Positions 1 to 6,873 are shown, counted from the first letter of the stretch. The stretch is DNA of 9,239 nt from JAYENK01 sp034722035 (GCA_034722035.1 JAYENK010000038.1:1-9239); one strand, 5' to 3'. Program-made: numbers and translations. Notes: generated from the letters alone by a model not told the origin.

Positions 1-1
1 G

Positions 2-2110
2 CTCGGTCTTGGCGGAACCGTTAATTCCGGTACAATCGGCCAGATTCCATATTATGCGGCTGCCGGCGACACTCTCACGGCAACATCAACTCTTTTTATT
101 GATACAAATTCCTATGTCGGCATCGGCACTTCTACCCCACAGGCTAAGTTTAGTATTCAGGGTGACAGTGGTGAAATTATTTTTCAAGTGGCGTCATCAA
201 CCGGAGCGCCGGTTTTGCAAGTCGCTGCTAATGGTTATGTTGGAATTGGTTCCACTTCTGTTCCGCAATACGATTTGGATGTTCATGGCCGGGTAAATTC
301 TACTATGGGTTATTTGACGGCCGGAGCCGATTATGCCGAATATTTTTATACCGAAGATGTTGATCTTGCTCCGGGCGAAACTGTTTGTGTGGACGTAACA
401 AATGAAAATGCGGTTAAACGCTGCGACCGGCAGGCCGACTCCAATGTAATGGGTGTTGTTTCCGGTAATCCTTCGATTGTTGGTAATTATCAAGAGGAAT
501 ATAGAGATAATGATAGCTATGTGATTGTTGCGATGTTGGGGCAAATCTCAGCAAAAGTCAGCACCGAGAATGGAGAGATTAGACCGGGAGATTCGCTTAC
601 TCCGGGAATAGAGCCGGGTTATATTGTACGAGCTGGTGCTGGTGATCCTACTGTAGGAATTGCTTTAGAGGCTTTAAGTAATGAGATACAAGATACAAAC
701 AAATTAGAAGATACAAATTTAAATGACCAAACCGATGTTAATGTGGAAATCGGAGAAATTAAAGTGTTGATTTCTCGCCGTAATAAATCGCTTACAGTAG
801 AAATGGTTGAATCAACCGTAACTGATCGGATTGCTTCAATGGAGATTGAAGATGAAGTGGCGATTATGTTGTCGCAAGCGATTGAAGATTATAATATTGC
901 CAGTGCAACCGAACCGATTATTGAAGAGCAAATTGCGATGTTTGACGAGGCTTTGACGGTTGAATTTGATAATGTAAACAATGAATTATTGATTGTCGTG
1001 AATGAACTTGATTCTGTGATTGCTCGTGTTAACACTTTGGAAGATTATATGGATGGTATTAGCAATCGATTGAGCTTGGTTGAGGATAGTTTAGTTGTTG
1101 GTAATGCCAGTAGTACAGATGCAAGCTCAAGTGTTGAGATTATTGATCTTGACGCAGTGGTTCAGATTGTTACGGCAACGAGTAGTAAGAAAACTGCTTT
1201 TGTTGTTAATCAATCGGGCGATTCTGATGTGGCTGATTTTAGAGCGCATAATGTTTCGATTGTGAATATTGCCGATGCCGGATTGGTCTCGGTAGTAGGT
1301 GAGATGAGTATTGACGGACGATTGATGGTGTGTTCCGGTGCCGGTTGCGGCGCAAATTTGGACGAAGCAGTTGATGAAACTATGGGAGATGTGGGAGTTG
1401 AAGGAAAAGTTGTGGCCGGTGCTTTTGAGTCGTATTGCGACGATAACTATGTCTGGGTGCCGGGTAGTGCAAAATACGGCACAATGCCCGGATTCTGCGT
1501 TGAAGCGGATGAACATAAATTTAGCACCCAAGCAAGCAGTAGTGTTGACATCTCCCGTACTAATATCACCCAAGGTGAAGCGCAGTTGGCTTGTTATGAT
1601 AAAGGAATGGGGTACCATTTGATTACTGAAAACGAGTGGCTGACTCTGGCGGAGAGCATCTTGCGCAATGTTGATAATGATATTGATCCTGTTAGCGACG
1701 GTTTACAGTTGGCTACGGCCGGCATTGTGAGTGCTAGCACAACAATCGCTTTAACTACAGAGCTTGATGCGACGGCGTTCAAGCTTGAGAATGGCGCGGA
1801 AATTTATAATCTCTTTGGCGGTGTCGCCGAGTGGACCGATTATATTCTGCCGGGCTCTGCTCTCTTGGAGCCGCAAACTCCGTTCTGGCAGGAATATTTT
1901 ACAATTAGCGATTACAAAGGTCTTAACATAAATCCTCCTTATTATTATTCTTCTGAGATGGGTATCGGCAAGATCAAGACTGGCCTTGTTTCTTCTTCTA
2001 CCCCGGTTCTCCGTGGTTTTGTTCGCGGTGAAAGCGCTCTCTTTGATTTGGATTTGACCCATTCGCCGGTTGGGGCAACGAGTACGGTTGGCTTTAGATG
2101 CGCGCGATAA
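2..2110 (+). CDS. Large surface-fibre protein with FGE/C-type-lectin-like C-terminus (5' partial)
   Basis: The frame is open from base 2, so the true start lies upstream; the GTG at 188 is internal. 702 residues are visible. Residues 36-54 and 76-96 carry two fibre repeats of the type YVGIGTSTP...G and YVGIGSTSVP...LDVHG. Residues 103-260 begin with ADYAEYF and resemble the peptidase G2 / endosialidase-chaperone type domain at the ends of phage tail spikes. Residues 265-365 are acidic, heptad-like and probably coiled coil. Another fibre-like repeat lies at about 402-445. Residues 475-702 form an FGE/SUMF1-like fold (ITENEWL, GGVAEW, terminal GFRCAR) with cysteines at 479, 499, 531 and 700. 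The FGE catalytic cysteine pair is absent, so a binding or structural role on the cell surface is more likely than formylglycine formation, although automated names may say 'SUMF1/EgtB/PvdO family'. Function is inferred. It is richer in GC than the gene that follows. Confidence 0.85.
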   Translation, partial: LGLGGTVNSGTIGQIPYYAAAGDTLTATSTLFIDTNSYVGIGTSTPQAKFSIQGDSGEIIFQVASSTGAPVLQVAANGYVGIGSTSVPQYDLDVHGRVNSTMGYLTAGADYAEYFYTEDVDLAPGETVCVDVTNENAVKRCDRQADSNVMGVVSGNPSIVGNYQEEYRDNDSYVIVAMLGQISAKVSTENGEIRPGDSLTPGIEPGYIVRAGAGDPTVGIALEALSNEIQDTNKLEDTNLNDQTDVNVEIGEIKVLISRRNKSLTVEMVESTVTDRIASMEIEDEVAIMLSQAIEDYNIASATEPIIEEQIAMFDEALTVEFDNVNNELLIVVNELDSVIARVNTLEDYMDGISNRLSLVEDSLVVGNASSTDASSSVEIIDLDAVVQIVTATSSKKTAFVVNQSGDSDVADFRAHNVSIVNIADAGLVSVVGEMSIDGRLMVCSGAGCGANLDEAVDETMGDVGVEGKVVAGAFESYCDDNYVWVPGSAKYGTMPGFCVEADEHKFSTQASSSVDISRTNITQGEAQLACYDKGMGYHLITENEWLTLAESILRNVDNDIDPVSDGLQLATAGIVSASTTIALTTELDATAFKLENGAEIYNLFGGVAEWTDYILPGSALLEPQTPFWQEYFTISDYKGLNINPPYYYSSEMGIGKIKTGLVSSSTPVLRGFVRGESALFDLDLTHSPVGATSTVGFRCAR

Positions 2111-2117
2111 ATTAAGT

Positions 2118-2146
2118 TTGACATTTTTAGAAATATCCGTTATAAT
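2118..2146 (+). promoter_or_regulatory. Perfect sigma70-type promoter for the first ATPase
   Basis: TTGACA at 2118-2123, a 17-bp spacer and TATAAT at 2141-2146 match the consensus at every position. It starts 8 bp after the stop of the surface-protein gene. The predicted transcript would begin near 2153, leaving a leader of about 30 nt before the ATG at 2182. That leader has no GGAGG-like site. Confidence 0.8.
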
Positions 2147-2181
2147 GGAATATATATATAATAATTAAAAAAGTTTACTGT

Positions 2182-3459
2182 ATGACGGAAACATTTAAAA
2201 ACCTAAAAAAATATAATTATTGGTATAAGAAAAAAATTGATATTGGTTTTGTGCGACAAGCATATTTAGACAAGCTGAAAAAATATTCTGAGAACAAGCT
2301 GATAAAAGTATTGATTGGACAGCGAAGAGTTGGTAAGAGTTATGTTATGCGGCAGCTGATTTTTGCCTTAATTAATCAAGGGGTATTAAGAAAAAATATA
2401 TTTTATTTAAACAAGGAATTGGTAGAGTTTGATGAAATAAAAAATTATCAGGATTTAAGTAAATTGATAAAAGAATATAAAAAAGAATTAAAAATAAAAG
2501 GCAAGGTTTATGTTTTTATTGATGAGGTGCAGGAAATTTTTGAATGGGAGAAAATTATAAATTCTTTATCGCAGAACCATAAAGAGTCATATGAACTTTA
2601 TATTTCCGGTTCAAATTCCAAGATGCTTTCAGGAGAACTAGCCACACTTTTGAGCGGGCGCTATGTTACATTTGAAATCTATCCTTTTTCTTTTCAAGAG
2701 TATATTGAATATTTTTCTTTGGAACGTAACAAGCAAAGCTTTATTAATTATTTAAAAGTTGGCGGTTTGCCGGAATTGTATAAATTGAACGGTGAAGAGT
2801 TAAAAGTAAATTATATCAATGCTTTGAAAAATACCATTTTTCTTGAAGATATTGTTCATCGACATAGAATTAAAGATGCTCATTTGCTTGAAGCTTTGAT
2901 AAAATTTATGGTTGATAATATTGGTAATCTTTTTTCAGTCAATAAAATTGTCAATCACCTAGGTAGCCACAATATAAAAATCAAACACGAAACCGTATCA
3001 AACTATATTGGTTATATGCTTGAGACTTATTTGATTCATGAGGCAACAAGATATGATATCAAGGGAAAGGATTTTTTGACCGGAAATAAAAAGTATTATA
3101 TAAATGATTTGGCTTTCAAGACTTATCTTTCTTCCGGTTTTGATTATGGTCTTTCTCATAGCTTGGAGAATGCTATGTATATTTATTTCAGATCATTGGG
3201 TTATAATGTTTTTGTCGGTAAAATAGGTGAATGGGAAGTTGATTTTATTATCGAAAAATCAAGAGAAAAAAAATATGTTCAAATCGCTTATATTTTTTCT
3301 GACAAAAAAGTTATTGAACGAGAATTCCGAAGTTTGGAAGCAATCAACGATGCTTATGAAAAAATTGTTATAAGTCTTGATGATATTTCTTTGGGAAACA
3401 AAAACGGTATAAAACATATTTTAGCTTGGGAAATAGGGTTTGGGAAATTAGGAAATTAA
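2182..3459 (+). CDS. AAA-type ATPase with DUF4143-like C-terminal half (ATPase 1)
   Basis: This 425-residue protein has the layout of the widespread 'ATP-binding protein, DUF4143' family. The Walker A motif is GQRRVGKS (46-53) and Walker B is VYVFIDEVQE (109-118, catalytic D114/E115). A sensor-like SGSN is at 142-145 and a conserved SGR at 158-160. A winged-helix-like stretch covers about 235-290. The C-terminus (about 325-425) resembles the degenerate restriction-nuclease fold of this family: VDF is kept at 353-355, but the expected ExK is YVQIAY (365-370), so nuclease activity is doubtful. No signal peptide or membrane segment is visible, so it should be cytoplasmic. The ATG at 2182 is chosen because it follows the promoter at the expected distance; no Shine-Dalgarno is seen. 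The gene is AT-rich and monocistronic. The cellular role of the family is not established; a link to defence or mobile modules is inferred from its neighbours. Confidence 0.88.
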   Translation: MTETFKNLKKYNYWYKKKIDIGFVRQAYLDKLKKYSENKLIKVLIGQRRVGKSYVMRQLIFALINQGVLRKNIFYLNKELVEFDEIKNYQDLSKLIKEYKKELKIKGKVYVFIDEVQEIFEWEKIINSLSQNHKESYELYISGSNSKMLSGELATLLSGRYVTFEIYPFSFQEYIEYFSLERNKQSFINYLKVGGLPELYKLNGEELKVNYINALKNTIFLEDIVHRHRIKDAHLLEALIKFMVDNIGNLFSVNKIVNHLGSHNIKIKHETVSNYIGYMLETYLIHEATRYDIKGKDFLTGNKKYYINDLAFKTYLSSGFDYGLSHSLENAMYIYFRSLGYNVFVGKIGEWEVDFIIEKSREKKYVQIAYIFSDKKVIEREFRSLEAINDAYEKIVISLDDISLGNKNGIKHILAWEIGFGKLGN

Positions 3460-3510
3460 AGTAAATAATTTTTGATAAAACCATTAGTGTAGAGCGTTAT
3501 AGACAGAAAA

Positions 3511-3538
3511 TTGACAAAGATTTTCAATATGGTAAATT
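3511..3538 (+). promoter_or_regulatory. Promoter of the MNT-HEPN pair
   Basis: TTGACA (3511-3516), a 16-bp spacer and TAAATT (3533-3538). A TGG directly before the -10 gives an extended -10 (TGn). It lies about 40 bp before the ATG at 3581 and is the only good promoter in the 121-bp gap. Confidence 0.6.
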
Positions 3539-3539
3539 A

Positions 3540-3552
3540 TTACTATAAGTAA
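3540..3552 (+). promoter_or_regulatory. Candidate operator of the MNT-HEPN pair
   Basis: Inverted repeat TTACT-ATA-AGTAA just downstream of the -10 box, over the expected transcription start. A second short one, GGTA...TACC, follows at 3553-3566. The position suits autorepression by the winged-helix domain of the next gene. The arms are short and the region is AT-rich, so chance is possible. Confidence 0.35.
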
Positions 3553-3580
3553 GGTAAAAAACTACCAAGTATAAAATTGT

Positions 3581-4126
3581 ATGATAGAAATAAAATCAAA
3601 AGAAATAAAGCAAATATTAGTATATTTTTTATTTAACCAACAGAAAAAAGTATATTCCAGCGAAATTGCGAATTTATTAGATTTAGATGTTTCAAATACA
3701 GGCAAAGCATTGAATAAAATAGTTAAAGAAGGAATATTAAAAAAAGAAAAAAGAGGTGGACATTGGTTTTATTGTTTGAATAAAGATTACCCGATGTTTA
3801 GTGAAGTAAAAAAAATTATATTATTTAAATATGGATTGGATGTTTTGTTGAAAAAAAAATTAAAAAAATTAAAAGGAATAGAAGAAGCTTATATTTATGG
3901 CTCATACGCGAAAGGTGGATTGGAAGCAGAAAGCGATATTGATATTCTTTTGATTGGCAATCATTCGGTTTCGGAAGCGCTGGGTATATTTCTGAAATTG
4001 CAAAAATATTTTGGTCGGGAATTTAACAGTTTTGATATGGATCGGGAAGAATTTGAAAAAAAAATAAAAAACAAAGATGATTTTTTACGTGATATTTTTA
4101 ACAATGAGCATATAAGAATATTATGA
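3581..4126 (+). CDS. Winged-helix / MNT-type nucleotidyltransferase fusion, likely antitoxin
   Basis: 181 residues in two parts. Residues 1-75 look like a winged helix: the helix-turn-helix SSEIANLLDLDVSNTGKALN (26-45), then a basic wing ending HWFYCL. Residues 100-181 are a minimal nucleotidyltransferase domain with GSYAKGGLEAESDIDILL (107-124), that is GS-x10-D-x-D, with D119 and D121 as metal ligands; D152 or D154 may be the third carboxylate. In MNT/HEPN (type VII) systems the MNT protein is the antitoxin that AMPylates the HEPN toxin. That role here is inferred from family and pairing. The stop overlaps the next start as ATGA (4123-4126), so the two are translationally coupled. The winged helix would let the antitoxin also repress its own promoter (inference). 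No Shine-Dalgarno is visible before the ATG at 3581. The gene is very AT-rich. Confidence 0.82.
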   Translation: MIEIKSKEIKQILVYFLFNQQKKVYSSEIANLLDLDVSNTGKALNKIVKEGILKKEKRGGHWFYCLNKDYPMFSEVKKIILFKYGLDVLLKKKLKKLKGIEEAYIYGSYAKGGLEAESDIDILLIGNHSVSEALGIFLKLQKYFGREFNSFDMDREEFEKKIKNKDDFLRDIFNNEHIRIL

Positions 4127-4540
4127 CTTTTGTTAAGCATAAATACAGCGCGGCTCAGATCAAAACTCTTTATACCAACGCGAGCAAGGATATGAAAAGA
4201 GCAATGAAGTATGATGAGCCTGATGTCAGGTTTCATTATTGTTATAATTCGCTTCTTAAATTATCAATCGTGGTATGCGCAAGTAATCAAATACGGGTTT
4301 TGTCCCGCGCCGGGCATCATAATGGAACTTTTGGATAAAATCGCGCGAGAATTGAAAGATAAGAGAATTAGTAGTGTTGGCAATAAAATGAGAAAGGACA
4401 GGAACAAGGATATGTATGCCGGTGGAATAAATATTTCCGTTAAGGAAGCAGGAGAGTATCTTCGGTTTGTGAAAGAAATATTTGTATTGGTTGAAGATTA
4501 TTTTGACAAAAAGAAAGGAAGGAGTAAATTTGAATTTTAA
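4123..4540 (+). pseudogene. HEPN-domain toxin gene broken by a single-base frameshift
   Basis: The reading starts at ATG 4123, overlapping the MNT stop, and runs in frame to the HH at 4315-4320. One extra A at about 4321 then throws it out of frame, giving a TAA at 4336-4338 after 71 codons. Shifting one base at 4321 restores a continuous protein from 4322 to the TAA at 4538-4540 (MELLDKIA...). The rejoined product is about 138 residues, a normal size for a small HEPN protein, and mostly helical. Its HEPN-type motif is RNKDMY (4400-4417, rejoined residues 93-98), an R-x4-Y variant of the usual R-x4-6-H RNase motif. With intact upstream MNT this is a toxin/antitoxin pair in which the toxin is broken. 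Alternatives: sequencing error, recoding, or translation of a second piece from the ATG at 4322. The 109-codon frame beginning upstream at 4211 is not a real start. Confidence 0.75.
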
Positions 4541-4582
4541 ATTATTAGCTAGTTTTTTGTAATTTAAACTTTAAACTGCATA

Positions 4583-4611
4583 TTGACAAATATTTATTGA
4601 TAATGTAAACT
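4583..4611 (+). promoter_or_regulatory. Promoter of the AbiE-type operon
   Basis: TTGACA (4583-4588), 17-bp spacer, TAAACT (4606-4611) preceded directly by TG. Transcription would begin near 4618, about 24 nt before the ATG at 4642. A GATAAT at 4599-4604 looks like a -10 but has no matching -35. The -10 box forms the outer end of the inverted repeat described next. Confidence 0.6.
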
Positions 4612-4642
4612 AAAAGTAATAATAATTCTTACTTTTAGTTTA
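4606..4642 (+). promoter_or_regulatory. Perfect 14-bp inverted repeat: likely AbiEi operator
   Basis: The left arm TAAACTAAAAGTAA (4606-4619) and right arm TTACTTTTAGTTTA (4629-4642) are exact reverse complements around a 9-bp centre. The repeat spans the -10 box to the A of the start codon. AbiEi antitoxins are known to repress their own operon by binding inverted repeats in the promoter, so this is the natural site. In the transcript, the part after the start site could also pair and hide the AUG. The arms are perfect and long for an AT-rich region. Confidence 0.75.
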
Positions 4643-5229
4643 TGAAAACAGAAAAAAAACATATTATTGAATTGTACAAAAGCAAAATAACAGTTTTTAC
4701 TTTAAAAGATTTGGCTATTTTGCTTAAAGAAGACAATTTCAACAATCTTAAAGCCAGAATCAAGTATTTTGTTGATCAAGGCTATATTATCAGAAAAAGA
4801 AAAGGCATATATGTTAAGGAAAATTATAATAAATATGAATTGGCAATCAGGATTTACACGCCGGCCTATATTAGTTTTGAAACCGTACTTCAACAGGCAG
4901 GGATCATATTTCAGCCTTACGAGAGCATTTTCGCGGCTTCCTATCTGAACCGCCGGATTGAACTATCAGACGGGCAGTCAATTGAATTGCGCAAGCTAAA
5001 AAATCAGATATTAATTAATCAGGCCGGCATAATCCGGAAAGATAATTATTTCATCGCTGGGCCGGAACGGGCGTTTTTGGACATGATATATGTTAATCCA
5101 GAATATTATTTTGACAATCTGGATCTGATAGATTTTGCAAAATGTCGAAAAATCATCAGCGCCTATGGTCAAAAAACCATGTTTAAGCGCTTGGAAAGCT
5201 ATGCTCAATTGGCAAAAACACAAAGTTAA
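4642..5229 (+). CDS. abiEi: AbiEi-family antitoxin / transcriptional repressor
   Basis: 195 residues. Residues 1-62 form a winged helix (TLKDLAILL, then NLKARIKYFVDQGYIIRKRK and the wing GIYV). The rest is the AbiEi C-terminal domain, with the family-typical YISFETVLQQAGI (76-88) and AGPERAFLDMIYV (139-151). In type IV AbiE systems this protein represses the operon and, through its C-terminal domain, counters the AbiEii toxin without stable binding. It is followed after 1 bp by the toxin gene. By hand count GC is about 25% over 4642-4860 (winged-helix part) and about 40% over 4861-5160 (C-terminal part); the step coincides with the domain border and suggests a recombined gene. The start is fixed by the promoter and operator; there is no Shine-Dalgarno. 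Confidence 0.86.
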   Translation: MKTEKKHIIELYKSKITVFTLKDLAILLKEDNFNNLKARIKYFVDQGYIIRKRKGIYVKENYNKYELAIRIYTPAYISFETVLQQAGIIFQPYESIFAASYLNRRIELSDGQSIELRKLKNQILINQAGIIRKDNYFIAGPERAFLDMIYVNPEYYFDNLDLIDFAKCRKIISAYGQKTMFKRLESYAQLAKTQS

Positions 5230-5230
5230 A

Positions 5231-5884
5231 ATGTTGCAGATCCTAAAGGATGTATATAAAGACGCTGCCATCGCGCCTTATTTGGGTTTTAAAGGCGGAA
5301 CTGTTTGTTGGTTTTTTTACGATCTGCCGCGCTATAGCGTTGATTTGGATTTTGACATGCTTGACGGCATGAAAAAGAAGATCGTTTTTAAAAAAATCAG
5401 TCAAATCGCAGAGCAATACGGCCGGCTCAAGGACGCGTGGGAAAAAAGAAATACACTATTTTTTTTACTGTTATACGGTCAAACAGAACAAAATATCAAG
5501 ATTGAGATCTCCGTTAGGGACTTGAAAAACGATTTTGAAGTTTTGAATTATCTGGGACTGCCGATGTATGTAATGAAAAAGCCGGATATATTCGCTAATA
5601 AATTGGCGGCTTTATGCATTAGGGGAAAGACCGCGGCTCGGGATGTTTTTGACATTCATTTTTTCTTTAGCCAGGGCTGGGATATCAACGAAAAGATCAT
5701 TGAATACTGGACCGGCAAAAATCTGAATGAATATTTAAAAGACTGCGTAAGAACAATTGAAAAGATTCCTAACAATAAGATTTTGCAAGGTCTGGGCCAG
5801 CTGGTTGACGGGAAGCAAAAGACCTGGATCAGGAATAATCTAAAAACTGAAACTGTTTTGTTTATGAAGGCGATTGTTAATTGA
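5231..5884 (+). CDS. abiEii: AbiEii-family nucleotidyltransferase toxin
   Basis: 217 residues from the ATG at 5231, 1 bp after the antitoxin stop. A TTG at 5135 would extend it by 32 residues back into the antitoxin gene, but that extension is unlike the family. Motif I has KGGT (21-24) and YSVDLDFD (35-42), with the metal-binding aspartates at 38 and 40. Motif II is KIEIS (90-94, E92). Motif III reads FANKLAAL...RGKTAARDVFD, with K124, R137, D138 and D141. These are the core residues of the DUF1814/AbiEii polymerase-beta-like fold. Characterised relatives are NTP transferases that block growth, some by modifying tRNA acceptor ends; the target here is unknown. All catalytic motifs look intact, so it should be active. 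It is cytoplasmic and co-transcribed with abiEi. Confidence 0.86.
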   Translation: MLQILKDVYKDAAIAPYLGFKGGTVCWFFYDLPRYSVDLDFDMLDGMKKKIVFKKISQIAEQYGRLKDAWEKRNTLFFLLLYGQTEQNIKIEISVRDLKNDFEVLNYLGLPMYVMKKPDIFANKLAALCIRGKTAARDVFDIHFFFSQGWDINEKIIEYWTGKNLNEYLKDCVRTIEKIPNNKILQGLGQLVDGKQKTWIRNNLKTETVLFMKAIVN

Positions 5885-5913
5885 TGTAAATACTAAGTGG
5901 CTGGCAATATAAT
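5885..5913 (+). promoter_or_regulatory. Weak candidate promoter for the secreted protein
   Basis: TATAAT at 5908-5913 lies in the 96-bp gap before the secreted-protein gene. The only -35 at 17 bp is the poor TGTAAA (5885-5890). The gene could instead be reached by read-through from the AbiE operon. Confidence 0.25.
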
Positions 5914-5980
5914 CGGTCCTTAGATAAAAATATGTGGGAATTAAAAATTAAAAAAATTGAAAACGCTTATATATTGTCCC

Positions 5981-6781
5981 ATGCTTAAAAATACCCTGAC
6001 AATTTTATTTTTTCTGATAATGGCTTTTTTTCTGCCTGAAGATGCTAAGGCCGCCACTGCTACCGGCACCATTGTTTCCGCCATCAAAGATGTCGGTGCG
6101 AGCACGAATTGGCAGACAATAGCCTGGAGCGCGTCCACGACCGCCAGTTCCACCATTACCATAAAAGCCCGCACGGCAACTACTTCAAATATGAGCTCGG
6201 CCACGGCTTGGGATACTTGCGATAATGTAACAAGCGATACGGACATTTCCGCTAACAATTGTATAACAGATAGCAATCGTTATATCCAGTATCAGGCTTC
6301 TTTAAACGCAGTTTACGGCACAAGTAGCGCCTGGATCAGTCCGCAGTTAAATAGTATTGTTTTGAATTATGCCCGCTACGCCGCCACCGGTACGCTTGTG
6401 TCTTCATTTTTTGATACTGGCTCGGCCGTTAATGCTTGGCGGAAAATTACATGGACAGAGAGCGCGCCCCAAGGCACAAAGATTTCGTTTCAGCTTCGCA
6501 CTGCTCCGGACATAGCCGACTCGCCCGGCGCTTGGTCAAGCTGGTTTGGGCCTTATGATGCAGAGGGCTATTACAAAAATCCAAACGGCCAAAATGGCAT
6601 AAGCATAATCCACAATGACGGCGCGTCCGATCAATGGTTGCAGTATCGTGTCCTTTTGCAGTCCAACGGCGCTAATAATCCGGCCTTGTCTGATTTAACT
6701 CTGGAATACGGGGACAAGCGCTACAGCGAAATTATCATCAAGGACGGAACGATTTTTAATGATGATGCGATTTTGCGCTAA
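5981..6781 (+). CDS. Secreted protein with two related beta-type repeats
   Basis: 266 residues from the ATG at 5981. A TTG 24 bp upstream is in frame but would only add eight residues before the signal peptide. Residues 1-24 are a signal peptide: a hydrophobic core (LTILFFLIMAFFL) and the cleavage site DAKA before ATATG. The mature part holds two copies of one unit. Copy 1 starts TGTIVSAIKDVG at 29, with W44 and ITIKART; copy 2 starts TGTLVSSFFDTG at 136, with W153 and ISFQLRT. Each ends in a similar strand pair: YIQYQASL...LNSIVLNY (100-130) and WLQYRVLL...LSDLTLEY (219-243). A beta-sandwich adhesion or carbohydrate-binding-like role is plausible but unproven. It ends soon after the second copy, so it may be a truncated relative of a larger surface protein. 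GC is clearly higher than in the flanking AT-rich units. Confidence 0.78.
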   Translation: MLKNTLTILFFLIMAFFLPEDAKAATATGTIVSAIKDVGASTNWQTIAWSASTTASSTITIKARTATTSNMSSATAWDTCDNVTSDTDISANNCITDSNRYIQYQASLNAVYGTSSAWISPQLNSIVLNYARYAATGTLVSSFFDTGSAVNAWRKITWTESAPQGTKISFQLRTAPDIADSPGAWSSWFGPYDAEGYYKNPNGQNGISIIHNDGASDQWLQYRVLLQSNGANNPALSDLTLEYGDKRYSEIIIKDGTIFNDDAILR

Positions 6782-6802
6782 AGCAATTTTGGCTTTGTAA
6801 GT

Positions 6803-6873
6803 TCCAAAAAGCATATTAAAATGGAGTTATAAGGATAAAAATAAAATATTGCGCAGTCAAATATATATTAACA
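6803..6873 (+). repeat. 71-bp direct repeat, copy 1
   Basis: Matches 8306-8376 at 69 of 71 bases, the differences being A/G at 6835 and at 6870. Copies are in the same orientation, exactly 1503 bp apart, on either side of ATPase 2. Read in the frame cca-aaa-agc it encodes PKSILKWSYK and on to RSQIYI, but here a TAA stands two codons before the repeat's coding part, so it is not a complete ORF. Its 3' end reads TTAACA where copy 2 has the -35 hexamer TTGACA. Confidence 0.85.

Noticed and set aside
188..190. GTG at 188 as the start of the surface protein
   Set aside because: The same frame is open back to base 2 and encodes a good fibre repeat (YVGIGTSTP), so the start is outside the window.
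197..544. Minus-strand ORF inside the surface-protein gene
   Set aside because: Shadow of the long plus-strand frame; its translation has no recognisable domain.
1127..1618. Minus-strand 163-codon ORF
   Set aside because: Lies wholly inside the surface-protein coding frame and has low-complexity, non-family-like sequence.
4211..4321. ATG at 4211 as the start of the second HEPN half
   Set aside because: Bases 4211-4321 in that frame do not look like HEPN, while the other frame does; the frame change belongs at about 4321.
4541..4560. Possible terminator with a T run after the HEPN gene
   Set aside because: The only pairing is a few A-T pairs; there is no GC stem. The same holds for the T8 run near 6975 and the AAAGC/GCTTT hairpin at 6780-6796.
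5135..5230. TTG at 5135 as the AbiEii start
   Set aside because: It would overlap abiEi by 95 bp and add 32 residues unlike the family; ATG 5231 gives a normal N-terminus and a 1-bp gap.
5941..6276. Minus-strand 111-codon ORF
   Set aside because: Antisense shadow of the secreted-protein gene, valine/alanine-rich because of the reversed codons.
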